Below, piece after piece: positions 11,936-22,952 of a stretch of 64,000 nt of DNA (positions are counted from its first letter, which is position 1; every line of letters starts with the position of its first letter). Source of the DNA: Gongronella butleri (lineage: Eukaryota; Mucoromycota; Mucoromycetes; Mucorales; Cunninghamellaceae); assembly GCA_025201375.1 (NCBI GenBank), contig JAIWZP010000075.1, forward strand, positions 1 through 64,000, given 5' to 3'. The position numbers and the translations under genes were made by a program. A model generated the notes under the pieces. It ran no database searches, was not told the DNA's origin, and saw only the letters and a program-made list of their open reading frames with translations.

Positions 11936-14900
11936 TTAAACAGGGCAGTGCTTTTGTACGTTTTCGGGCCAGGGTTCTGTGAAATGATGTTGTTGCTAGA
12001 GCATCCAAAATAATGCATGAGTAAAGCGCGTTCTTTGCCCGTGTGTTACGTGTCTTTGGGACTTACTTTGTGCAATACGCTATTCAAATGTCTTTGGAAC
12101 GCGGCATCTGTCCCATGATAGACACCACAGGGTCTGCAGGCTCTTTCGTTGTTCTCAAGGTAAGCCTGGATGACACAAAAGAAAAAAAAAAGTCAGGATC
12201 AAATCAGGCATTAAATGACTTTGCGGGCCTACCTGATGCGCACGCATGTGATTGGCAATGAATTGCGGGTGCGGCGATGCAGAACCACAAGCGTCGCAAG
12301 TGTACAATCTGTCTATCTACATTATCGTGAGCGAACATTGGGGGGGTGAGGCGGTGTCTATTTTGCATTTTCCCATCTCTTTTCAACTATTTACCACTTT
12401 CCACGTGAAAATGCCGGCATCATAGCCGTGCACGCGATCATACGTGATGGGCAAACCGGGCGCTTGCGTGCGCTAGATGAAAAATAAAATAAACAGGTCA
12501 GTCAGGCCACGCCCGTGTCTTTTGTAAACACGGGCTTACTTGAAGGTTTGCAGGCAAAGGCTAAAAATAAAGAGAGCCATTGCGAGGTCAGTCCTGGGAT
12601 TGTCATTGTTCTCGAATCTGCAACTTACAAAAGGGCCTGGTGTGGGCATGCCGGATATCTTCGGAATGCCTTCCGGGCGGGAGTTTGCCCCATGCTGCGA
12701 TTTGTACAAGCCTTGGTTACCATTGTCGGCGGATTTGGGCACATCGTGCGCACCATGGGGTTGCTTGTCTTGCTGAGCGACTCCTTGGGGCCAATTGACC
12801 TGTGTCGTGGTTGCACAGTCGTTTTTAGCCGAGCCATGATGCTGGTCCATGCGCGTGTCGCGTGGCGTGGATTCTTGGCGGAAGCCGGGGGGCCAATTGG
12901 CCGGCACCGGGTCATAGTCGGCAGGGAAATGGTTGCGGCCACTTGTAGCCGCGTTTTGACGCGTCGTGGTTTGTTGCGGAGGTGCTGTCTGGGGCCAATG
13001 GACGAATGTTGTGCTTGAATGGCCATTTTCAGCCAGACCATGGTTGCTGTTGTCGGCCATGTCCACGTCACGATGCGCCTCCAATTGTTGTTGCTCTTGC
13101 TGCTTATTCTGGGGCCATTGGTGGTGCGAGTGGGTGGTGGTAGTAGTAGCGCGACGCTCGTCATTGTTGTCTTGCTGAATCATGCTCTGGAGCGGCCAAT
13201 TGGTCGATTTCTTGTTTGAACGGCGCCTTTCAGGGGTAAAATTCTCCATGGGTCGGTCACGGCGCGCGTCCACCTGTTGCTGATGCGATGCCACGGCCCA
13301 CTTGGCCGATCTTGCGCTTGAATGGCCATTTTGAGCGAATCCGGCGTCGGCCTCGTCCATGACCGTGTCACGCTGCTGCGTCTCCGATGGCTGCGGATGC
13401 TTTTTCTCGGACCAATGGCACGGTGCCGCGGCGGACATGCGGCGATCATTGTTGTATTGGTCCAAACGTGCTTCGCGGAGTCGTTGAGCCTGAGAGACCC
13501 CTTGCTGGAGCCAATTGGTCGTTTTCGCGCCTGCATGGCCGCTTTCCGCCGGAACACGATTCATGGCGTCGTCATGCGCACGCGGTGCGCCTTGGTGCTG
13601 ATGCGATGCCATGGGCCAATTGGTTCGCGTCGCGCTCAAACAAGCATTATGAGCGAGTTCAAGGTTGCCGTCGTCCATGGCCACATCACGACGCGTCTCT
13701 CGTTGCTGATTCTGCTGCTGTTGCTGATGATGATGGTGATGATGATGCTGCTGCTGCTGCATTTTCTCATGCCAATTGGCCGATGTCGCGCCAAAATGGC
13801 CATTTTGAGCCATTCCATGACAGGTGTTGGCCGTGGTCACGTCGTGGTGTATTTCAGGCTGATGCTGGCGCTGATACTGGTGCTGCTGCTGCTGCTGATG
13901 CGTTTTTGGGGTCGAATTGGCTGGTGTCACGCTTGAGTGGTCATTTTGAGCGATTCCATGGCTGGCATAGCTCATGGGCGCGTCATGGCGTGCTTCAGAC
14001 TGGTGCTGGTGTTGGTGCTGGTGCTGATGTTGGTGTTGATGCTGGTGCTGGTACTGGTGCATTGTTGGATTCGAATGAGCCGGTGTCGCTCCTGAATGGC
14101 AACTTTGAGCGATTCCATGGCTGGCATAGGCCATGGTCATGTCTTGGCGCGTTTCAGGCTGGTGCTGATGCTGGTGCTGATGCTGGTGCTGATGCTGGTG
14201 CGTTGTTGGATTTGAATTGACCAGCGTCGCGCTTGAATGGCCATTTGGAGCAGTAGGTTGGGGCCACCTACAATTTTCTTGGTCATTGCATGATTCCGCC
14301 TCCCGTTGAAGCGATGTCAGAGGCCAATTGGTTGTTGTTGTTGCGGGCGGGCAGTCACTGGCAAGAGTCAATTCATTTTTGTGTTCCATGAGATTCACGA
14401 TTTGACGGGATTCCAGCTGCCGGTTGTGCTGCACAGGGGCTTTTGGGGGCCAAAGACTCGCCGCCGCGCTAAATGTGCCATTGCGCTCGCGACGCATTGG
14501 ATCAGGCCGCGTTGGTCGCGTCTCCGGGGCTCCCTTGGGTAACAGGTGGGGTCCCATCGTGGCGCTCGGGCCATTGTACGCTGACACCATGCCAGCCACA
14601 CCAGGTACATCTTGCATCACCTCGTCTTCATTGTCCGCGGCCTCTTGCCGAAGCACCTCCTTCACCAGCGATTGGTAATCCGGAGTGGACGCCGCCAAAA
14701 ATCCGGGGTCCTCGTCCATGGGCTCCTCAACAGCCGGTGGGTTGCTCTTTGGCATGAATTGAGGCGGAATCTTGGCAGTAGCGCCAGAATTACCCGTCGC
14801 ACTAGCATCGGGCTGCTTGTAAAGACGCAGAAGCAAGTTTTGGTACGCCGTGGTGCCGCCGCCGCGAAATTGAGGTTGCTGCATGGTACGCCCCGTCATG

Positions 14901-14995
14901 GGTTCTCTGTTGGGGCGCAATTTCTTGCGGTTGAGATCATTGGACATACGATTGTTGACCGCGCGCTTGGCTGACAAGTTACAATTGATAAACAT
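11936..14995 (-). CDS. Q/H-rich repeat protein with two C-terminal C2H2 zinc fingers
   Basis: Six exons on the minus strand: 14995-12629, 12560-12540 (21 nt), 12472-12395, 12316-12233, 12165-12067 and 11995-11936, giving 902 aa. Exon 1 alone encodes 789 residues: a basic N-terminus, an acidic patch, then about 14 imperfect repeats of 30-50 residues. A typical unit reads R-x-D-x2-M, then GLAQNGHSSAT-like, then NWP, then a Q/H run; pure (HQ)n tracts occur in several units. The small exons encode two fingers: C-x2-C-x12-H-x3-H (exon 4) and C-x2-C-x12-H-x5-H (exon 5, the spacing common in RNA/dsRNA-binding U1/JAZ-like fingers). The stop is in exon 6 at 11936-11938. Inference: a nuclear nucleic-acid-binding protein with a low-complexity domain; no specific orthologue recognised. 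Splicing of the last exons rests on consensus sites and on the fingers appearing in frame. Reading on past 12629 without splicing would lose both fingers. Confidence 0.72.
13840..14215 (-). repeat. (HQ)n-coding microsatellite tracts
   Basis: Hexamer-like tracts (CAGCAC/CATCAG on the coding strand) encode alternating His-Gln runs inside the zinc-finger gene. At least three tracts sit one per protein repeat. These are likely to vary in length between strains. Confidence 0.8.
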
Positions 14996-15581
14996 GAAGC
15001 CAAAAAAAAAACAATAAAGAGCGAGAGATAGAGGACGAGAAAAAAAAGAAAAGAAAGGATGGAAAGAAAAATCAAAAAGCGCAAAACATCAAAAGTGACC
15101 TTTTTAAAAAAAGAAACGCGCACAATGAATTGCGATTTTTCACATTGAGAACAATCAATGTCATACTGATCGGCCGTCAAGAGACAATGAAAAACGATCT
15201 GCTCACTGCGGCGGACGATCAAAACAAGGAGAAAGCTTTTTTTTTTTATGTCTGTCTTTGTTTTTTTTTTCCGTCGGTTTTGACCGCGCATCGCGCTCTT
15301 TTCACGTGTCTCTCTGCATCTTCTTTATGATCGTGTACTCTATAGACAAAGAAAAAAGAAAGGTGTAAATTTGAGAAGTCTAGATGGCTTTGTGCACGAG
15401 AAAGCAACGTCCAGCCAGGAGACGCGTAATTTAAAAAAAAAAAAAAGGGAGAGAGCGTTTGCCGCCGATCTAGCGGAGCTTCAATACCTTAGTGCCCGCC
15501 GGCGCTTTTGGAAAAGAAAGTCGCATGAGGCACAGGGACGACCCCAATTTTCTTCTTCTTTCCTCCTTTTCACATACAAAG
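14996..15581. promoter_or_regulatory. Divergent intergenic region, zinc-finger gene / eL39
   Basis: 586 bases separate the two opposite start codons, so both promoters must lie here. It is rich in A and T runs. A minus-strand frame near 15130-15240 encodes a short Cys-containing stretch (HCLLTADQYDIDCSQC) that looks coding, but it could not be spliced convincingly to the zinc-finger gene. Confidence 0.45.
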
Positions 15582-16108
15582 ATGGTAAGCCGCGCACGAA
15601 CAATCGCCATCGCAGCACCACAACGAGTCGCCGAACGAGATAGAAAAATGGGTGCAATAGATGGATGTGCCTAAAGGATGGATGGATACGTCCAAAAGAT
15701 GGATGGATGGCGCATTTAGATGGATGGATCCATCCTCCGTGCCGCCTTTTGCCCTTTTTAGTCTTTTGCTTTGCGACGACTCGGTGGTTGCTCTGACAAC
15801 AGCGACAGCGACAGCGACAGAGACGACGACAGCAATGAATGGATGAGAAACAGAGCGATTGACTCGTTTTTTTGTTTTTCTCATCACAGTCTTCCAAGAA
15901 GTCCTTTATCACCAAGGTTAAGCTCGGCAAGGCCGCCAAGCAGAACCGCCCCTTGCCCCACTGGTTCCGCTTGAAGTCGGACACCAAGATCCGGTAAGCC
16001 ATTAAAGCCGCTCCATGGGGTGAAGAGTGGCACTGACGCGTCGTTTTTTTTTTTTTAAGCTGGAACGCCAAGCGTCGCAACTGGCGCCACACCAAGCTGA
16101 ACATCTAA
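15582..16108 (+). CDS. RPL39: 60S ribosomal protein eL39
   Basis: Three exons: 15582-15584 (the ATG alone), 15890-15993 and 16060-16108, giving exactly 51 aa, the universal length of eL39. Residues such as [27 protein letters not shown] and the C-terminal WRHTKLNI are diagnostic. The protein lines the exit tunnel of the large ribosomal subunit. The first intron (304 bp) follows the initiator codon directly, an arrangement also known in other ribosomal protein genes, and carries GGAT-rich and GACAGC-rich simple repeats. The second intron is short with a T-run acceptor. The gene is far too small per exon for an ORF-length filter. Identity is certain. Confidence 0.97.
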
Positions 16109-17036
16109 ACACACCTTTTTCATGTATACACAACTGTAAATTTGGATATCAATGGCACCTTCTGCAATGCATCATGGAGCAAATGAGCTTTTTTTTTTTG
16201 TCAAATTTGGCGCGTCGCGGGTTTTGCTTGCGTCACGTCCGAATGTAATAAAAAAACAAAAACTCATTCCATTTCCTTGTGGGGGGCGATAAAAATCGAT
16301 CCGACTTCAAAATAGAACCTTGTGCGAGTGTAAAATAGGTGGCAAAACAGGGCCCCCTTTTTTTTTAAAATCCCCCATCGGCTCCGTGGCCGCAAATAGG
16401 CAAATGTGGACCAACACAAGAAGAGGAAGATCAGCAAGATCTTTTTATATGTTCATGGATGGGGACTAGAGCGGCAGGTTAGAGACCGCGTCCAAGGCAT
16501 TTTAAAAAAGCTTCTTTCTGCACTGCAAGTCCACAAAAGGGAATTTGACCTGGCAGGCCAGTTGTCAAAATTGAAACGTGATTGTGCCGCCGTGTCACCC
16601 ACACGAAGACAGCACATCAAACCTTGTTTGTGGCCCCAACTTTGAATGAAAATCGTTCTTTTAACCATCCGTTCGATGTTAAGATTTTTTTTTTCTCGCT
16701 CGACTATTGCTCAACGCACGCCGCCTCCCATGAGGCGTCGTTAAAAAGAAAGACACAAATAAAACGGTTAGGCCAATTTGCCTCTTTTAATCAAGGAGAT
16801 AGAGAATGAGTCCCCCCATTAAAGCGTGCCTCCATCCCCCCTTTTCCTTTTTTCTTTTTCTTTTTCTCTTCCCTTTGTCCTTTTTTTTTTGCCTTTTTTT
16901 CTTTTTGCCCGTTCCCCTCCTTGTTCAGCCTGCAAAGAACCCAAAAGAAAGACGGATATCAAGGCTCTTTTTTTTGTCCTTTGTCACGCGCCCTTTTTAT
17001 TTTAAAAAAAAAAGCATCGTTTGACTTTTTTTGATC
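16109..17036. other. Intergenic between eL39 and the F-box-like gene
   Basis: eL39 3' UTR with an AATAAA-like signal near 16246, then homopolymer-rich DNA. A 79-codon + frame at 16406-16645 has no ATG start and an in-frame stop just upstream; it is not called. The last 200 bases are a C/T-rich leader for the next gene. Confidence 0.45.
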
Positions 17037-18413
17037 ATGCACCCATTTCTGACCAAGGAGCCGATCTTGCACACGGTGTGTTTTTATGCGGATGTGCGTG
17101 ACATTGTGGAATTGGCGCGGACATGTCGTTTTTTGTACGGTTCTGTCTATGAGCATGGTGGCGAGCTGTGGCGGCGGCGATGTCTGACGTTCCAACCACA
17201 AGATCAACGCTGGCACACGCGTCAAATGATCCGTCAGTTGGTTCCGCGCCTTCCTAGGGACCATGGACTTGAAACACTCCGGCTTTTATGGCCGCCAAGC
17301 CTCGGCACCCTGGATCTTCTTGTCATTTTGGATCAATGTGCGCATTGTGTGCGTGACCTGCACCTGACCATGACCGACAAACAAGCTGTCCGCCTTGCCC
17401 ACCATTTGCGCGCGTTTGCAACGCAATTGCTTCTCCTGGAAAGCCAAGATAAGATCCCCTTGACCTTTTTCCAATATACCTTGCAATCTGACACCTACGC
17501 TGACCAAGCTGCGCACTATGCCCACCTGCTGCACGCCTTAGACCCTAAATATACCAGCAGCAAAAGCAGCAAAAGCAGCACCGGTGCGTCACGCATCTTG
17601 GACACACCATTTGAGTGTCTTGACCGTTTTACTCTCGTTTTGCATGCCAACGACGACCAACCTGGTGACGACGTGGCCCAGCAGATCCTTCAGGCCATGC
17701 TGTGCCTGTCGCGCCAGCCATTGACCACCATGGTTTACTTTTACTCGATGCCGCGCCGCCCTTTGCCTTCTTCATCGCCACAGTCGCCAAAATTGCCCCC
17801 TTTACCCCCTGTTTCTCAACTCCAATGGCATGGCAATGACCATGCAGTGACAATGGAGGATCACGAGCCCTTTTTACGCCGCCACGGCAGGCGAATCTCG
17901 TCCACATCGTCCTCCGTGCCATCGGCATCGTCATCCCCGCTCTCTTGCACCTCGACGTCGCCTCGTTTGTCCTTGTCGCCATCGCCATCACTGACAACGT
18001 CGACCCTATCGTCGTCGCTGCTCGCTAGCCTCGGCGACATCAAGAAAAAAAAGAGCCAACTCGTCGCCATTGCCTCGGACAATTCTGGCGGTGCGTCTTC
18101 CTCGTCATCCGCCTCATCATCATCACCATCATCATCATCATACCCGACGCCGCCCAATTCCAATAACAACAAGAAGCGGCGGGCGTCAGGCACGTTGTCG
18201 GCCGAAAAGACCGACAAAAACGCCACACCCCATCATCAAAAGCGAAAAAAGCGGCAATTGGAGAAAGATCAGCAATACTATGCGCGCTTGCACAACCTCT
18301 TGCAATCCAAAAGCTGCTCCTTCAACGACCAGGCCACACCAACACACAAAAAGACCAACATGCCCTCTATGCCCAGCCCCATCGTTCATGTTATGCGCTT
18401 TCAACCAAAATAA
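17037..18413 (+). CDS. F-box-like protein with Ser-rich C-terminal half
   Basis: Single exon, 458 aa from the ATG at 17037. The N-terminus (HTVCFYADVRDIVELARTC followed by RFLY and LWRRRC) matches the pattern of an F-box: hydrophobic-acidic helix, a conserved CRxxY-like turn, then LWR. F-box proteins bind Skp1 and present substrates to SCF ubiquitin ligases. Residues about 60-240 are Leu-rich and could form a degenerate substrate-binding solenoid, without clear LRR spacing. From about 245 on the protein is dominated by Ser/Pro tracts (poly-Ser at about 350-370) and a basic segment (KKRR, KRKKRQ) that could act as a nuclear signal. No orthologue could be named. The F-box call is by pattern only. 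Confidence 0.7.
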   Translation: MHPFLTKEPILHTVCFYADVRDIVELARTCRFLYGSVYEHGGELWRRRCLTFQPQDQRWHTRQMIRQLVPRLPRDHGLETLRLLWPPSLGTLDLLVILDQCAHCVRDLHLTMTDKQAVRLAHHLRAFATQLLLLESQDKIPLTFFQYTLQSDTYADQAAHYAHLLHALDPKYTSSKSSKSSTGASRILDTPFECLDRFTLVLHANDDQPGDDVAQQILQAMLCLSRQPLTTMVYFYSMPRRPLPSSSPQSPKLPPLPPVSQLQWHGNDHAVTMEDHEPFLRRHGRRISSTSSSVPSASSSPLSCTSTSPRLSLSPSPSLTTSTLSSSLLASLGDIKKKKSQLVAIASDNSGGASSSSSASSSSPSSSSYPTPPNSNNNKKRRASGTLSAEKTDKNATPHHQKRKKRQLEKDQQYYARLHNLLQSKSCSFNDQATPTHKKTNMPSMPSPIVHVMRFQPK

Positions 18414-20056
18414 TCTTCTACCATCGCCGTTAATAATAATAAAAGAAAATTCGAGGACGCGTTTTTCCGCCCCCAAACATGGAGGGGAAAAGGACCCCGA
18501 AGAAAAAAAAAAAAAGAACAGCGCACGCCCCCCGCTTTTCTTTGTTTTTGGGAAGATCCATCATCTGTCAAATTTAGCATGGGAAAAATGCTCGACGTCC
18601 AAATGCATCAAGCAAAAAAAAAAAATAATAATAAAGGAGAAGAGCGAGGGGGGGGGGACGAGGCGTCATTAACATGAAAGGGGGGCATGACAGGCTTGTC
18701 AAAGAAGCTTTTTTTTTTGAACGAACTTTGTTTGCAAAACCTCTCAAAAAAAAAAACAGTAGGGAGTCCCATGGTTGGCGTGTGTCATGCGCGTGCGCCC
18801 TTTTAGTGTCGCCCTTTTTTGTGCCACTGAGGCGGGCTGTCACGCCTTTTTTTTTTATTCGCTTGTTTTCTGTCTCATTGTTGATTTCGACCGACGATGC
18901 GCCTTGCAGCAAGCTGTGTGAGCGAAAGCCGACATGTCCGAGGCAAGGGCGTCTATGCCCCCCTATTCGTTTGGTGTGTGAGAGAATGGTTGCTTGTGCG
19001 CGCGCGCGCGCGCGGGTCCTTTTTGGCGAATTTTGGGCGCGGATTGTTTCCGCGTCCAAACAATAAATAGCGATGCAAGGCGTGGGCTCGCCCCAGCTAA
19101 AATGCCTACGTCTTTTTTTGCGCTGGGCCGAGCCCAATTGGCGCTCCCCTTTTTTTTTTTGTCCAATGTTACTTTGCAAAAGAAGCAAATGGACGAGCCA
19201 TCGATCGACAATAAGCTTGCCGAGGCCAGGGAAAACAAGGACCGGAAAGGCCCATTCCGATGGTGCACATGGCCCCACCAATGGCGAGGGCCAGCTGAGC
19301 GTCAATTGGCCTGACATGTCAAAGTGGCATGAAAGATGCGAGTGAGCCACAAAGTTTTTCTTTTTCGCAACCTCTGCTTTGGGGGAGACGTCCGGCGGGT
19401 CGATGACGACCAGCTCTTTTTTTTTTATTAGGCCGCGGCTCCAATGGGCTGCTGCCGTGCTTTGCTTGTGAAAAAAAAAAAAGTCAGGGCCATGTAACCA
19501 CATGGAGGAGGCGCCATTGGTGCAATTAGGTTTTGTCGTGACGCAAGCCATCAAATAAAATAAAAAAAAGGGGGGAGAGGGGACAAATGATGGCGAGGCA
19601 AAACACATCCCAAGCTCTTTTTTTTTTTGGGCCGCGATCAGGCGAAAAAAAAAAGAGGTGCAACCTTTTGTAAAACGAAGACAAAACGAGCGAAGTGCGG
19701 GCGTGTGTGGCTTTCCCTCCCTCTTCTGTACTCCCCTCCCCCCGCCCGTCGCCCTCTCCCCTTAGCCGCACGACGTCAAGCGCCTTGCTCCCCCCAGGCG
19801 CTCATGGGACCATGACGCTGGCTGCGTACTCCCATTTATGGGACGCGTCAGGCCCAAAAATGGTTAATCGTGGAAGAAGTGACAAGGCATCGAATGGGCG
19901 GCGAGTTACGCAAAAAAAAAAAAAAAAAAAAAAAAAACCGAACTTCAAACCCATCAAAAGGCCCCAATTGCAAATAAAAAAAGGGCGTTGGCCAGGCTTG
20001 ATCAATGCCCAATGCCACGGCACTCACACTCACTGCGCGGGGGGAGGAAAGCTGCA
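18414..20056. other. Long intergenic region rich in homopolymers
   Basis: No gene is supported. It contains many A, T and G runs of 8-20 bases and a (GC)n tract near 18998-19014. A 344-codon open frame on the minus strand (18574-19608) was examined and rejected: its product is a patchwork of Lys and Phe runs from homopolymers. Confidence 0.5.
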
Positions 20057-20063
20057 TATAAAA
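20057..20063 (+). promoter_or_regulatory. TATA box of the CCHC miniprotein gene
   Basis: TATAAAA 131 bases before the ATG at 20188. Between them is a long T/C tract with no ATG, so 20188 is the first start codon of the predicted transcript. Confidence 0.6.
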
Positions 20064-20187
20064 TCCATAGCCCTTTTGCCCATTTTTCTTTTTTTTTTTT
20101 TTTTTTTTGTCTCATTCTTTTCCTTTTTTTGCTTTCATCCCCCATTGCATCTTTTACCCCCTCCATTTCTCTTCATTGGCATCCATC

Positions 20188-20373
20188 ATGGGCTATACTC
20201 CAAAACCATTGAATCTGCAAGGCGGCCAATGGTAAGCAACGCCATGGCCACTGCGGCAAACCAAGTGAATCGGATACTCATTCTTTTTTTTATTGTTCTT
20301 TTCTTCCACTTTGTTTAGTGCGTGGTGCGGCAAATACGGCCATAAGCGACCAAGCTGCCCATTGCTTAAATAA
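20188..20373 (+). CDS. 32-residue CCHC zinc-knuckle miniprotein
   Basis: Two exons, 20188-20231 and 20319-20373, separated by an 87-base GT-AG intron with a T-run, encode only 32 aa. The intron splits a Cys codon, and splicing creates a perfect zinc knuckle: C-x2-C-x4-H-x4-C with Cys15, Cys18, His23, Cys28. Aromatic and glycine positions (Trp17, Gly19, Tyr21, Gly22) also match retroviral-type knuckles, which bind single-stranded RNA or DNA. The short N-terminal arm is Pro/Gly/Gln-rich. A TATA box at -131, a first-ATG start, a likely 3' UTR intron ending in a pyrimidine tract before 20457, and AATAAA at 20872-20877 together describe a complete transcription unit. Function is not known. An alternative is that more exons exist upstream, but no in-frame candidate was seen. 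Confidence 0.6.
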
Positions 20374-22296
20374 TGCTCGAATCGCGTTGTATCTGTTGGC
20401 TTGGCTTTTTCTCTCGTCTCTCTCTCTCACTCTCTGATTTTTGTTTTCGCTTCAGAAATGCGGTCCATCCCATCTCGCGGCCGCTTCCCGTACCAATTGG
20501 GCATTTGACGCGCCGCGTGCGCACGCCCTTTTGCTCCCCTCGATCCCTCACAATTCCTTCGCATCATTGTTCATCTCTATTATTTATCATCTTTTTCCAT
20601 TTTTCATGCCACATCCTCCCGCCGCCCTTGATTATGATTTTTGTCTTCTTCTCTTGCACTTTTGTCAAGACGAAAAAAAAAGTTAATTTAGCATGTTTTA
20701 TGGTGGTCTCGATGCACACTTGCTCGGTGCGCTGATGGAACAGGCTTCTGTCAGCCCTTCAATTGCTTGTTTATGCCGTGTCACCTCCTTTTTTTCTTTT
20801 TCCTTCTCATGATTTTGTCTGTCATATGTAAGTTTCCCATCCTGTAGTGCCCTTGTCATTCATTGTCCACAAATAAAGCTCGTTGTCTTTTTGTGTTTTT
20901 TTTTTCATAACGCATGCAAAAAGGACCGTGAGCGACCGGTTTGTGTGGCGTTTGGGCTAAATCAGACCTAATCCCAAGATGGGCGACGCGCTTTTGTGAT
21001 TTTTTGATCGCCCACGGGGCCATCAATAAGAAGAAACTTGGGGGGAGCTGGGGGGGGGAGTCTACACTTGTCATCAAGTGCTTCCCAATGGGCAGGGGTC
21101 CCAAGTTCTTAATTTTTTTATTTTTGTTGATGAAAGCTTGTTTTTTTTTTTTTGCTTGCTTGGCGTGCTTCCGCCTCCTCTCTTACCATGGGTCGGACGA
21201 GGAAAGAGCGTGCAGAGGGGACCTGGGTCGTACGCGCTGGGAATTGATGTCAAACTGATGCCGATCATTCGCCAAATCAGGCGCAATGCGGTCGTGCAAA
21301 ACGGGCAACTCCATCGATGTGCTCCTGGATTTCCGTGCCCCGTTCGTTTTAAATCATGGGAATTGCGCGCGATGGAATAAAAAGAGATCAAAATCCGGCC
21401 CAAATGCAAGACAGCGTAAGTTCTGCGTTTCGGTGCGCCAATTTGACGCATCCATGTGTGTCCGCCAGGCTAAAGAGAGTAAAAAAAAATAAAATAAAGC
21501 CATTCATCTGACCTGACACGCCGCCAGGCAAAAAGAAAAAAAAATTCGCATTGTTGCCCTTTGGCGCGCCTGTTTCAAATATTTTTATCAATTTTGCCAC
21601 TGATGGTGCCACCACCTCGGATTGTGTTACTCGAAACAAACATCGTCACGATGCTGACAAGCGGAATTGCTGCCTGAAATAGGTCTGATCCCGTCAACGA
21701 AAAATAGAGTGTTGCATGTGTTCACACCTTTTTTTTTTTTCTGTCCACCCTGTGATCACCGGCCCTCTTCTCTCTCTCACTTTCCTTTTTTCCTCTCCAC
21801 TGGATGAAACATGAGCAATGACAAGCATGCATGTAAAAAAATGCGAACATGGCGTGAACTTTAGTTTTTTGTTTTCTTCTCGGTCTTTTCTATTGCCATG
21901 AGGACACTTTGCTTTGTGTTGCCCCGATATTCACACACATAATCACGCTCCTCTTTTCTTTTGACATGTTTCAGCTTATTCACGGCGTTCCCGTGTGTGG
22001 GGGGAGTGAAGGGTGATCGACTCTCGCTTGGCGGCGACCGCATGGTACTCGCGTTTGACTCACACCATCACCTCCACGCTGCTCGGCCACTTCAGGTCCG
22101 CGCAATTCGACCTTGGCCACGCTGAAAAAGGAAAAAACAGAGCAAACGCCCGGAAAGGCAGTCGGGATGTTCTTTTTTTTTTTTTTTGGCTTTTTGTTTT
22201 TTTTGTTTTTTTTTTTTTGCCTCTCTTTCCACGCCTCGATTTATTCGTATCCGTGGAGCGACGGGCCTGGCACCTCCTAAAAAAAAATCGAGCAGG
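20374..22296. other. 3' UTR of the miniprotein gene and intergenic DNA
   Basis: The first 500 bases are probably 3' UTR up to AATAAA at 20872. Beyond it several short frames occur on both strands without support. A stretch at about 21985-22140 is open in two + frames and could be an upstream exon of the next possible gene, but no unambiguous splice pair was found. Confidence 0.4.
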
Positions 22297-22656
22297 ATGG
22301 ACATTGGTCAGCGACCCAGTCGATTTCGTCGACATTTGCCGCAACACGGGCGCACGAAGCCATTGTCGGATGAAAACAAAGCCGTCAGTTCGAGCGAACA
22401 CGGCAAAACGCGGCGCGTCTTGCCTTCTTTTTCCGCAAGGACCGAGGGCGACGGCGCGGCACCGCGAACCACGGGTCTCGGTGCGTCTCTCAAGCTCATT
22501 TGCTTGGTGTGGGCACTATTTCTCGCATACCGCGTATGGCTGAGCGTCGTGTCGGCCGAGATCCACGCCTTGAGCATTGGGCCAAGTCTGCTAAATGCAT
22601 TTGACTGGATGCGCGAGCATGCGCACGGCTATTTGGAAAGGCGGCGGCCTGGATGA
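22297..22656 (+). CDS. Possible single-pass membrane protein (partial model)
   Basis: A 119-codon frame with coding-like codon choice and a stop at 22654-22656. The N-terminal half is basic and Ser/Arg-rich; residues about 68-90 (around LICLVWALFLAYRVWLSVV) form one clear hydrophobic helix; the tail ends in basic residues. A possible acceptor (CGAGCAG) lies right before the ATG, so this may be the last exon of a longer gene beginning near 22.0 kb, the intervening T-rich stretch being its intron. No family recognised. The start is uncertain. Confidence 0.35.
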   Translation: MDIGQRPSRFRRHLPQHGRTKPLSDENKAVSSSEHGKTRRVLPSFSARTEGDGAAPRTTGLGASLKLICLVWALFLAYRVWLSVVSAEIHALSIGPSLLNAFDWMREHAHGYLERRRPG

Positions 22657-22913
22657 ACACACACCAATTTAAGCGGCACCAATTGGACTCGCGTTCCCCA
22701 GCATGAGAGAGCCGCGGACAGCGGTAAACCTTTTGGGACGAGGCCTACACGCAGTCCTGTTTCAAATCAACTCATCTTGACAACAACAAAAATAAATAGA
22801 TAAAAAGGCGCTTTTGAAAGACAAGGGCTAGTGGCCCGCCATGAGACTCGATTAAACGCGGGTGAGTGAGGCCGGGCGTGAGTGTAATTGATCAGATGTT
22901 GACATGTCATGCA

Positions 22914-22952
<39 letters not shown>

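Noticed and set aside
13322..14220. Plus-strand open frames opposite the Q/H-repeat exon
   Set aside because: They are mirror translations of the HQ and NWP repeats on the other strand, with no start or promoter of their own.
14896..15291. Possible upstream zinc-finger exon of the Q/H-repeat gene
   Set aside because: One CxxC is seen, but no His pair follows and no clean donor/acceptor joins it to the ATG-initiated exon at 14995.
16406..16645. 79-codon + frame with a plausible helical product
   Set aside because: It has no ATG at its start and a stop just upstream in frame. An upstream exon could not be found.
18998..19014. (GC)n alternating tract as a Z-DNA regulatory element
   Set aside because: The tract is short and lies in gene-free homopolymer-rich DNA; nothing links it to a promoter.
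18574..19608. 344-codon open frame on the minus strand
   Set aside because: Its product is dominated by Lys and Phe blocks produced by A and T homopolymers, with no domain, no promoter and no splice context. It is a by-product of low stop density.
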